Shown piece after piece: positions 1 through 5,716 of a stretch of 9,472 nt of DNA (the stretch's first letter is position 1; each line of letters begins with the position of its first letter). Below the pieces are notes generated by a model. That model did not search any database, was not told the origin of the DNA, and worked only from the letters and a program-made list of their open reading frames with translations. The translations under genes were made by a program, and so were the position numbers. Source of the stretch: Paracoccaceae bacterium (lineage in GTDB: Bacteria > Pseudomonadota > Alphaproteobacteria > Rhodobacterales > Rhodobacteraceae); contig JALORM010000113.1 of NCBI GenBank assembly GCA_025458985.1, positions 1-9,472 of the forward strand, in the 5' to 3' direction.

Positions 1-210
1 CCCGCCGAGGGTGCGTGCCGGCGGGGCGGCCAGAAGCCGCGCGACGGCCATCGCGGTCACCGTCTTGCCCGAACCCGATTCGCCGATGATCGCCAGGACT
101 TCGCCGGGCGAGACCGACAGCGACATCGCCTCGACCGCGACGACGACGCCACCGGGGGTGGAGAACCCCACGCGCAAGCCGCGGACATCGAGGGTGGCTG
201 CCTGGGTCAT
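1..210 (-). CDS. Dipeptide/oligopeptide-type ABC transporter ATPase, DppD/OppD-like (N-terminal part, cut by window edge)
   Basis: Read leftward from the ATG at 210-208, this gives 70 residues that run off the window. The start MTQAATLDVRGLRVGF is the usual first strand of an ABC nucleotide-binding domain, and the Walker A motif GESGSGKT lies at residues 43-50, where DppD/OppD proteins have it. An AGGAG ribosome-binding site (215-219 on the reverse strand) sits four bases before the ATG, which supports the start. Such ATPases sit on the cytoplasmic face of the membrane and power import of peptides, opines, nickel or similar solutes delivered by a periplasmic binding protein. The Q-loop, signature, Walker B and C-terminal domain lie outside the window. 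It is a different gene from the DppD-like ATPase at 2147, so a second importer probably continues to the left. An operator-like palindrome lies 41 bases upstream. The family call is firm; the substrate is unknown. Confidence 0.88.
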   Translation of the reverse strand, partial: MTQAATLDVRGLRVGFSTPGGVVVAVEAMSLSVSPGEVLAIIGESGSGKTVTAMAVARLLAAPPARTLGG

Positions 211-251
211 GTCGCTCCTGCATCGCCTAGGGAGCATGATCGGAAGAAAAG

Positions 252-267
252 ATTGTGTACGATAATG
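252..267 (-). promoter_or_regulatory. Putative GntR-family operator, site 1 (upstream of left ATPase)
   Basis: The forward strand reads ATTGTGTACGATAATG. Read toward the leftward ATPase it is CATTATCGTACACAAT, which matches sites 2 and 3 in this window with a few substitutions. The core 252-263 departs from the perfect palindrome ATTGTATACAAT at two positions. The core ends 41 bases before the ATPase start codon. The GT-N2-AC centre fits the known pattern for FadR-type GntR operators. Assignment to the regulator at 1305-2027 is inferred from proximity and repetition. Confidence 0.66.
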
Positions 268-506
268 GATATCAGAATGCCGCGTTTATGTATCCTTAAA
301 TGTCCACTTCTTGAGCATCTTTCGACCCCCTCCGCCGGAAGTTTCAGCGCCTTCGCGACGAATACCCCGCAGAATCGGGATGAATCCGGCCGCTTTTCGC
401 TGTTTTTCGGGGTCTTCCAGGGGGCCGGCAGCCGGGCCGGGCGGGCAGCAGATCACGCGTGCGAACGCGCTTTGCGGGCAGACTGACCGTGTCCGGAACA
501 AGCCCG

Positions 507-512
507 TTGACA
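507..512 (+). promoter_or_regulatory. Candidate -35 element (TTGACA) for the racemase
   Basis: An exact TTGACA lies upstream of the racemase, followed after 20 bases by CATTAT (533-538), a four-of-six match to TATAAT that forms the left edge of operator site 2. The spacing is longer than the usual 16-18 bases, so this pairing is tentative. If it is right, a repressor bound at 537-548 would cover the -10/start region. Confidence 0.35.
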
Positions 513-532
513 GTCAGCGGCCTCGCTGCAAG

Positions 533-548
533 CATTATTGTATACAAT
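533..548 (+). promoter_or_regulatory. Putative GntR-family operator, site 2 (upstream of racemase; perfect palindrome)
   Basis: CATTATTGTATACAAT contains the perfect 12-base palindrome ATTGTATACAAT at 537-548, ending 33 bases before the racemase ATG. It is the most symmetric of the three copies. The GT-AT-AC centre matches the general N(y)GT(N)xAC(N)y pattern known for GntR regulators. The AT-rich block stands out sharply from the GC-rich surroundings. Control by the neighbouring FCD-domain regulator is inferred. Confidence 0.76.
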
Positions 549-581
549 ACTGCCGTCCCCCTCACCCGACGCAGGACGCTC

Positions 582-1340
582 ATGCGGATCAAGCTGATCA
601 ATCCGAACTCGACAGCCTCGATGACGGCGTCGATGGCGCAGGCGGCCCGCCAGGTCGCGGCATCGGGGACCGAGATCGACGCGGTCACCTCGGTGTCCGG
701 ACCGGTGTCGATCGAGGGCCACTACGACGAGGCCATCAGCGTGATCGGCCTGATCGATGCGATGCGGGCCGACCCCGATGCCGATGCCTATGTCGTCGCC
801 TGTTTCGGCGACCCCGGCCTGCTGGCGGCGCGCGAGCTGACCCACGCGCCGGTCGTCGGCATCGCCGAGGCGGCGATGCATGCCGCAACCTTCCTGTCGA
901 CGTCCTTCTCGATCGTGACCACCCTGGACCGCACCCGGATCATCGCCGAGGCGCTGGTGCGCAACTACGGAATGAGGGACGCCTGCCGCCGGGTGCGCGC
1001 GATCGACCTGCCGGTGCTGGACCTCGAGACGCCGGGCGACCGGGTCCACGAGATCATCCTGGCCGAGAGCCTGCGCGCGCTGGAGGAGGACCGCTGCGGC
1101 GCCATCGTGCTGGGCTGCGCGGGGATGACGGGGCTGGTTGACTACCTAGGCGCGCGACTGCCCGTGCCGGTGATCGACGGGGTCGTCGCGGCCGTCAAGT
1201 TCGCCGAGGCGCTGGTCGGCGCGCGGCTCTTCACGTCAAAGCACGGCGACCTCGCGTTCCCGCTGCCCAAACCCTATGCCGGCGCGATGGCGGGCTATGC
1301 CCCGTCAGGCGCCCTCGCCGGAGGCGGGGGCAAACAATGA
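582..1340 (+). CDS. Asp/Glu racemase superfamily protein, hydantoin/allantoin racemase-like
   Basis: The predicted protein has 252 residues, typical of hydantoin and allantoin racemases. It opens with MRIKLINPNST, the family's first strand and substrate-binding loop. It carries both expected catalytic cysteines: C74 in VVACFGDPG and C179 in VLGCAGM, which in this superfamily act as the proton acceptor/donor pair for two-base epimerisation. The ATG at 582 is preferred because it gives the family's usual N-terminus and is preceded by AGGA (573-576); an upstream start at 459 would add 41 residues unlike the family and would translate the operator. The likely role is cytoplasmic interconversion of enantiomers of a cyclic ureide or related substrate before a stereospecific hydrolase. 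The exact substrate cannot be read from sequence; allantoin, 5-substituted hydantoin or another cyclic amide are options. Its 3' end overlaps the convergent gntR gene by 36 bases. Confidence 0.88.
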   Translation: MRIKLINPNSTASMTASMAQAARQVAASGTEIDAVTSVSGPVSIEGHYDEAISVIGLIDAMRADPDADAYVVACFGDPGLLAARELTHAPVVGIAEAAMHAATFLSTSFSIVTTLDRTRIIAEALVRNYGMRDACRRVRAIDLPVLDLETPGDRVHEIILAESLRALEEDRCGAIVLGCAGMTGLVDYLGARLPVPVIDGVVAAVKFAEALVGARLFTSKHGDLAFPLPKPYAGAMAGYAPSGALAGGGGKQ

Positions 1341-2027
1341 CCGGAAATCCACCCCGCCCGAGCTCTGCGACAGGTCGACCTGGGATTCGATATGCCTGAG
1401 GTGATGCGTCATCCGGTCGATCGCCAGCGCCTCGTCGCCCGCCGCCAGCGCATTGATGATCTCGCTGTGCTCGTCGCAGGAACAGGGAACCGCCCCCGGC
1501 ACCTCGTAAAGCGCGATGATCAGCGAGGTGCGCGACACCAGTTCCTGCACGAAACCCGCGAGGACGGCATTCTCGGCGAGTCCGGCAAGCGCGAGGTGGA
1601 AGTCGCCCGAAAGCTGGACGCGGCGGCGCTTGTCGCGGGCAAGCTGCGCCTTCATCTCTTCGGCGACGATGCCGCGCAGCCGTTCCAGCCCGCGGTCGTC
1701 ACGCCGGCGGGCGACCTTGCGGACGATCTCGCTTTCGATCGTGTGGCGGGCCTCGAACACCTGGCGGGCCTCTTCGGTGGTCGGACGGGCCACCCGGGCA
1801 CCCTTGTTCGGCGTGATCACCACCAGTTTCTCGTGCGCCAGGCGCTGCAGCACCTTGCGGATGATCGTCCGGCTCACCCCGAACGCGCCGGCCAGCGCGT
1901 CCTCCTGCAAGGGCGTCGCCGGGCGCAGCTGGTGATTGATGATCGCCGCAAAGATCGCCCCATGAATGCGTTCATCGGTGCGCTGCACACGCTTGTCGGC
2001 CCGAAGTCCGTCCTGTGCAAAGTTCAA
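1305..2027 (-). CDS. GntR-family transcriptional regulator, FadR subfamily (FCD domain)
   Basis: The predicted protein has 240 residues. An N-terminal winged helix-turn-helix (about 17-80) includes LAGAFGVSRTIIRKVLQRL and the wing ITPNKGARVA. An all-helical FCD ligand-binding domain follows (about 88-212). Its likely metal/ligand residues include H144 in GDFHLAL, H187 in DEHSEIINAL and H209 in MTHHLRHIE, the usual FCD pattern. The frame opens with TTG, seven bases after AGG in GCAGGTCC, so I take TTG as the start; an internal GTG (residue 14) is an alternative that would keep the DNA-binding domain. Such proteins bind palindromes as dimers and usually release DNA when a small organic acid or pathway intermediate binds. 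It lies between the racemase and the divergent transporter operon, with operator copies upstream of all of them, so it is probably the local autoregulated repressor. The effector is unknown. Confidence 0.92.
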   Translation of the reverse strand: MNFAQDGLRADKRVQRTDERIHGAIFAAIINHQLRPATPLQEDALAGAFGVSRTIIRKVLQRLAHEKLVVITPNKGARVARPTTEEARQVFEARHTIESEIVRKVARRRDDRGLERLRGIVAEEMKAQLARDKRRRVQLSGDFHLALAGLAENAVLAGFVQELVSRTSLIIALYEVPGAVPCSCDEHSEIINALAAGDEALAIDRMTHHLRHIESQVDLSQSSGGVDFRSLFAPASGEGA

Positions 2028-2047
2028 TTTCGGACCTGCTCGTTGAC

Positions 2048-2069
2048 CGCGCGACGACTGTGTCGCGCG
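2048..2069. repeat. Inverted repeat (8-bp stem) abutting operator site 3
   Basis: CGCGCGAC (2048-2055) and GTCGCGCG (2062-2069) are perfect inverted arms around a six-base loop. The repeat ends at the first base of the third operator and lies in the putative leader of the gntR transcript. It could be an mRNA hairpin limiting gntR translation or a second protein-binding site. Chance is possible in such GC-rich DNA. Confidence 0.45.
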
Positions 2070-2084
2070 CTGTATACAATAATG
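2069..2084 (-). promoter_or_regulatory. Putative GntR-family operator, site 3 (gntR / right transporter operon)
   Basis: The forward strand reads GCTGTATACAATAATG; read toward gntR it is CATTATTGTATACAGC. Fourteen of sixteen bases equal site 2, the last two being outermost positions of the palindrome. The core starts 41 bases before the gntR TTG, the same distance as site 1 from its gene, and lies 66 bases before the ATG of the rightward ATPase. It sits in the only divergent promoter region between the two genes, so one bound dimer could both autoregulate gntR and control the transport operon. Confidence 0.73.
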
Positions 2085-2146
2085 TTCATCAATCCGGTGC
2101 GCCAGACGTCACGTGAGAGATCGCCGTGCGGTTGTGGCGGTGCGTC

Positions 2147-3138
2147 ATGACCGATGACACCGCCGTTCTCACCGTGCGGGACCTGAGCGTCGTCTTCGAC
2201 ACCCGCCGGGGGAGCCTTCCGGCAATCGACGCGGTCAGCTTCTCGCTGAAGCGGGGCGAGGTGCTGGGCATCGTCGGCGAATCCGGCGCGGGCAAGTCGC
2301 TGACCGGCAACGCCCTGATCGGGCTTCTGCAATCGCCCGGGCGGATTTCGGGCGGCGAGATCCGTCTGGGCGACCGGCGCATCGACGCCCTTTCGCCCGC
2401 CGCGCAGCGGCAGCTGCGCGGCAAGCGCATCGGCGCGATCTTCCAGGATCCGCTGACCAGTCTCGATCCGCTGATGACCGTGGGCGACCAGCTTGTCGAG
2501 ACGATCCGCACCCACCTGCCGCTGGCCGCCGCCGGCGCCCGGGCACGGGCGCTGAACCTTCTGGCCGAGGTCGGGATCGCCGACCCGGCAAGCCGTTTCC
2601 TTCAGTATCCGCACCAGTTCTCGGGCGGGATGCGCCAGCGCATCGTGATCGCCCTCGCCATCGCCGCCGAACCCGAGGTCATCGTCGCCGACGAGCCGAC
2701 AACGGCGCTCGACGTCACGGTGCAGGCACAGATCCTGGCGCTGCTGCGGCGCCTTTCCCGCGACCGCGGCACCGCAATCATGCTGGTCACGCACGACATG
2801 GGCGTGATCGCCGAGATCGCCGACCGCGTGGCCGTGATGTACGCCGGCCGGATCGTCGAGATCGGGCCGGTCGCCGAGGTGCTGCACGCGGCGCGCCACC
2901 CCTACACCGCGGGCCTGATGGGGCTGATCCCGTCGCTGGCGAAGCGGGCCGGTTGCCGCAGATCGCGGGCAGCATGCCCAGGCCGGGGCAGTGGCCGGGG
3001 GGGTGCAGCTTTCACCCGCGCTGCCGGCAGGCGGAACCGAGGTGTTCTGCCGAAGTGCCCGACCCGACGCCGACCCCCGCCGGCTTCGTCGCCTGCCACC
3101 TGTATTCCGGGGGCGCCTCCCCGCCCCCGGTGCCTTGA
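2147..3138 (+). pseudogene. DppD/OppD-like ABC transporter ATPase, frameshifted near its C-terminus
   Basis: The first 269 residues are an intact ATPase domain: Walker A GESGAGKS (44-51), Q-loop Q100, signature FSGGMRQR (158-165), Walker B VIVADEP (178-184) and H-loop H216. After GLIPSLAKRAG the frame changes. The expected C-terminus (LPQIAGSMPRPG, then GGCSFHPRC and the remaining cysteines of the Oligo_HPY tail) is read one frame earlier, from 2953 to the TGA at 3136-3138. Restoring one base at about 2951-2953 gives exactly 330 residues, normal for the family. The ATG at 2147 gives the usual start; a GTG at 2126 preceded by GAGAG is an alternative. The tail is well kept, so the lesion is recent or a sequencing error. 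If real, the protein would read on in the wrong frame and lose the C-terminal domain. It is the first gene of the right operon and would pair with the DppF-like ATPase downstream. Confidence 0.85.
3107..3130 (+). repeat. GC-rich hairpin at the 3' end of the DppD-like gene
   Basis: CCGGGGGCG (3107-3115) pairs perfectly with CGCCCCCGG (3122-3130) around a six-base loop, giving a 9-bp stem just before the ATPase stop codon and about 30 bases ahead of the SBP ribosome-binding site. No U-tract follows, so it is not a typical intrinsic terminator. It may be an mRNA-processing or stability element upstream of the SBP cistron. Confidence 0.45.
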
Positions 3139-3176
3139 AGACCCAGACATCCCGTCAACACAGGAGAGACCGTCTC

Positions 3177-4690
3177 ATGAGACTGCTGCTCAAACCCCTG
3201 ATCCTGGCGGCCGGCCTGGCCGCAGCCGGGTTCTCGGCCGATGCGAACACGCTGCGATACGCCGAGTCGCAGGACATCTCGTCGATGGACCCGCACGCCG
3301 CGCGCGACGACTTCATGCTGAACCCGCGCTGGCGGAAAGCTGGGAGGTCATCTCGGCCACCGAATGGAAGTTCAACCTCCGTCAGGGCGTCACCTTCCAC
3401 AACGGCAATCCCTTCACCGCCGATGACGTGATCTTCTCGTACCATCGGGCCGGCGACCCGGGCTCGCCCTTCGCCGGGCTGCTGGAGCCGATCGAGGAGG
3501 TGGTGAAGGTCGACGACCACACCGTGATCTTCAAGGTGCGGCGCCCCTACGCGCTGCTGCTGAACGACTTCGCCGGCTGGTACATCATGGACAAGGAGTT
3601 CCAGGAATCGATCGGCGCGGAAAAGCCGCTCGACCTGTCCTCGAACGCCGGTGGCGCCATGCAGACCCAGGCCAACGGCACCGGCCCGTTCCGGCTGGTC
3701 GAACGTCAGCCCGACGTCCGCACCGTGCTGGCCGCGAACCCCGACTGGTGGGACGAGCGCAAGCACAACCTCGACGAGATCGTCTACACGCCGATCACCA
3801 ACAACGCGACCCGCGTCGCCGCGCTGCTGTCAGGCGAGGTCGACTTCATCCGCGATGCCCCCCCGCAGGACCTGGAGCGCATCGAGAGCACCCAGGGCAT
3901 GAAGGTCATGCGCGGGCCGCACCTGCGCACGATCTTCTTCGGCATGGACCAGCAGAGCCCGACGCTGGAAGGCAGCGGCGTCGACGGCAATCCGCTGGCC
4001 AACCCGCTGGTGCGCAAGGCGATCTCGATGGCGATCGACGTCGAGGGGATCCAGCGGACGATCATGCGCGGGAACTCGAACCCCGTCGCCACCCAGCTTG
4101 CGCCGCAGATGCCGTTCTACGACGCGTCCCTCGACGTGCGCTTTCCCTTCGATCCCGAAGGCGCCAAGGCCCTTCTGGCCGAGGCCGGCTATCCCGACGG
4201 CTTCACGCTGCCGATGGACTGCCCGGCGGGGGCCTTCATCAACGACGAGCAGATCTGTCAGGCCACCGTGGGCATGCTGGCGCGGATCGGCATCACCGGG
4301 CAGCTGAACATGCACCCGCCGGTGCAGTACGACACCGGGCTGCCGGCGGGCGAATATGCCTTCTACATGCTGGGCTGGGCCGGCCTGCCGACCATCGACC
4401 CCTACAACATCTTCAGCGCCACGGTGCATTCGCCCTCGGGCGAGCTTGGCGCCTGGAACCCCAAGGGCTACTCGAACCCCGAGGTCGACGCGCTGATCAT
4501 CAAGATCGGCGAGGAAACCGATGTCGCGAAGCGGCAGGAGATGATCTCGGAGGTCGTGCGCATCCAGCGCGACGAGGTGGGCAAGATCATGCTTCACCAG
4601 CAGTTCCTGACCTGGGGCATGGCCGAGAAGGTCAACGCCATCGTGCCGGGCGACCAGTACACCCGCTTCTGGTACTACACGATGAACTGA
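3177..4690 (+). pseudogene. Periplasmic solute-binding protein (SBP_bac_5 / DppA-OppA family) with internal frame-disrupting deletion
   Basis: The ATG at 3177 follows AGGAGAG and encodes a Sec signal peptide (MRLLLKPLILAAGLAAAGF, probable cleavage after SADA), then the mature start NTLRYAESQDISSMDPHAA. After DDFMLN (to about 3323) the frame shifts. The family sequence resumes as EPALAESWEV in another frame from 3320 and stays intact to the TGA at 4688-4690, including LRQGVTFHNGNPFTADDVIF, TGPFRLV, NPLVRKAISMAID and the end WYYTMN. About 18-20 residues normally lie between these blocks (the stretch usually containing an N-x-YE-x-L motif), so roughly 55-61 bases seem lost. The lost length leaves the frame out of register. 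As read, no full-length secreted binding protein can be made. SBPs of this family bind peptides, opines, heme, nickel or other solutes; the ligand is not readable here. The gene lies between the ATPase and permease of one transporter. Confidence 0.86.
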
Positions 4691-4698
4691 GGCACGGC

Positions 4699-4722
4699 CC
4701 CCGGGCGGCGCGCCGCCCGGGG
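4699..4722 (+). terminator. Strong intercistronic hairpin after the SBP gene
   Basis: CCCCGGGCGGCG (4699-4710) is followed directly by its exact reverse complement (4711-4722), a perfect 24-base palindrome that would fold as a 10-bp stem with a CGCG loop. It starts eight bases after the SBP stop and is followed by GGTTTCCCCC, only a short T run, with the permease start 28 bases on. This looks like a partial terminator or a 3' stabiliser that lets the SBP message accumulate over the permease messages, as is known in many binding-protein operons. Confidence 0.6.
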
Positions 4723-4750
4723 TTTCCCCCTTCCTTCCGAAAGCCCGCCG

Positions 4751-5716
4751 ATGCTGTCCCTTGTCCTGCGCCGTCTCGGCAGTGTCCTGCTGGTCATGCT
4801 GGTCGTGGCGGGCATGTCGTTCCTGATCTTCAACTACCTCGGCGACCCGGTGAACAACATCCTGGGCGTCAACGCGACGCTGGACGAACGCGACGCGCTG
4901 CGGCGCACGCTCGGCCTCGACCAGCCCACCTGGGTCCAGTTCTGGCGCTTTCTGGAACGCGCGGTCGTCGGCGACTTCGGCATCTCGTACCGCAACCGCC
5001 TGCCGGTGCTCGAGCTGATCCTGTCGCGCCTTCCGGCGACGCTCGAGCTGGTGTTCTGCGCGACGGTCCTGGCGCTGGGCCTCGGCATCCCGATAGGCGT
5101 CTACTGCGCGCTGCGTCCCCGGGGCGCGGTCTCGCGCGTCCTGCAAATCGTTGCGCTGGTCGGCATCTCGATCCCGCAATTCCTGATCGGGATGCTCCTG
5201 ATCCTGATCCTGTCGGTCGAACTGCGCTGGCTGTCGGCCTTCGGGCGGGGCGAGGTGGTGCAGATCGGCTGGTGGTCGACGGGTCTGCTGACCGAAAGCG
5301 GGCGGCAGGCCCTGATCATGCCGGTGATCACGCTGGCGGTGTTCCAGATCTCGATGATCATGCGGCTGGTGCAGGGCGAGATGCAGGAGGTCATGCGCGC
5401 CGACTTCATCAAGTTCGCCCGCGCCCGCGGCCTGTCCGACCGCAGCGTCCACCTGCGCCACGCGCTGCGCAACTCCCTCTTGCCGGTGGTGACGGTGGTG
5501 GGCATGCAGATCGGCTCGCTCATCGCCTTCGCGATCGTCTGCGAGGCGGTGTTCCAGTGGCCGGGCCTCGGGCTTCTGATCCTGCAGGCGATCGAATACG
5601 CCGACTTTCCCGTGATGGCGGCCTACCTGGCCTTCGTGGGCTTCGGCTTCGCGATGATCAACCTGACGGTGGACATGATCTATCTCTTCATCGATCCGCG
5701 GATGCGCCGCGCATGA
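4751..5716 (+). CDS. ABC transporter permease, DppB/OppB-like
   Basis: The predicted inner-membrane protein has 321 residues of the binding-protein-dependent transport permease family (BPD_transp_1). A first hydrophobic segment (about 9-29) is followed by the family's periplasmic loop with TLDERDALRRTLGLDQP and GDFGISYRNRLPV. Further membrane segments lie near 100-120, 132-157, 188-206, 243-265 and 288-314. The cytoplasmic coupling (EAA-type) loop is about 212-241, with RADFIKFARARGLSDRSV, the site that contacts the ATPase. The end LFIDPRMRRA is typical of DppB. No strong ribosome-binding site precedes the ATG at 4751. The stop overlaps the start of the next permease (ATGA), so the two are probably translationally coupled and form the membrane channel together. 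The substrate is unknown. Confidence 0.94.
   Translation: MLSLVLRRLGSVLLVMLVVAGMSFLIFNYLGDPVNNILGVNATLDERDALRRTLGLDQPTWVQFWRFLERAVVGDFGISYRNRLPVLELILSRLPATLELVFCATVLALGLGIPIGVYCALRPRGAVSRVLQIVALVGISIPQFLIGMLLILILSVELRWLSAFGRGEVVQIGWWSTGLLTESGRQALIMPVITLAVFQISMIMRLVQGEMQEVMRADFIKFARARGLSDRSVHLRHALRNSLLPVVTVVGMQIGSLIAFAIVCEAVFQWPGLGLLILQAIEYADFPVMAAYLAFVGFGFAMINLTVDMIYLFIDPRMRRA

Larger units (their letters stand above)
211..581. other. Divergent intergenic region between left ATPase and racemase
   Basis: This 371-base stretch separates the leftward ATPase from the rightward racemase. Its outer parts (about 240-310 and 530-550) are AT-richer than the surroundings and each holds one GntR-type palindrome. 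The GC-rich middle (about 320-500) has short open frames on both strands, but none resembles a known protein or has convincing codon use or a ribosome-binding site. A small 5-bp stem closed by GCGA (456-469) is visible, too weak to call a terminator. I see no RNA gene or insertion sequence. The best reading is two back-to-back promoters with their operators. Confidence 0.6.

Noticed and set aside
286..501. Short open frames on both strands in the left intergenic region as small genes
   Set aside because: They have no recognisable domain, no convincing ribosome-binding site and overlap each other. The 71-codon reverse frame has a cysteine/proline-rich composition typical of noise.
459..581. 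N-terminal extension of the racemase
   Set aside because: The added 41 residues do not resemble the family, translate through the operator, and lack the AGGA site that precedes the ATG at 582.
2945..2955. Programmed ribosomal frameshifting in the ATPase gene
   Set aside because: There is no slippery heptamer or poly-A/T run and no obvious downstream stimulatory structure. The family is not known to use it.
3166..3176. GAGAC-C-GTCTC inverted repeat over the SBP ribosome-binding site
   Set aside because: With a one-base spacer it cannot form a hairpin using all pairs, and the arms are too short to claim as an operator.
3830..5461. A 543-codon open frame on the reverse strand
   Set aside because: It lies opposite the SBP and permease genes, is rich in H, D, Q and R, and matches no family. 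It is a mirror frame of GC-rich coding DNA.
3748..5712. Long rightward open frame upstream of the DppC-like permease
   Set aside because: The part before 5713 overlaps the SBP and DppB-like genes in another frame and reads as arginine/alanine-rich nonsense. The true gene starts at the ATGA overlap.
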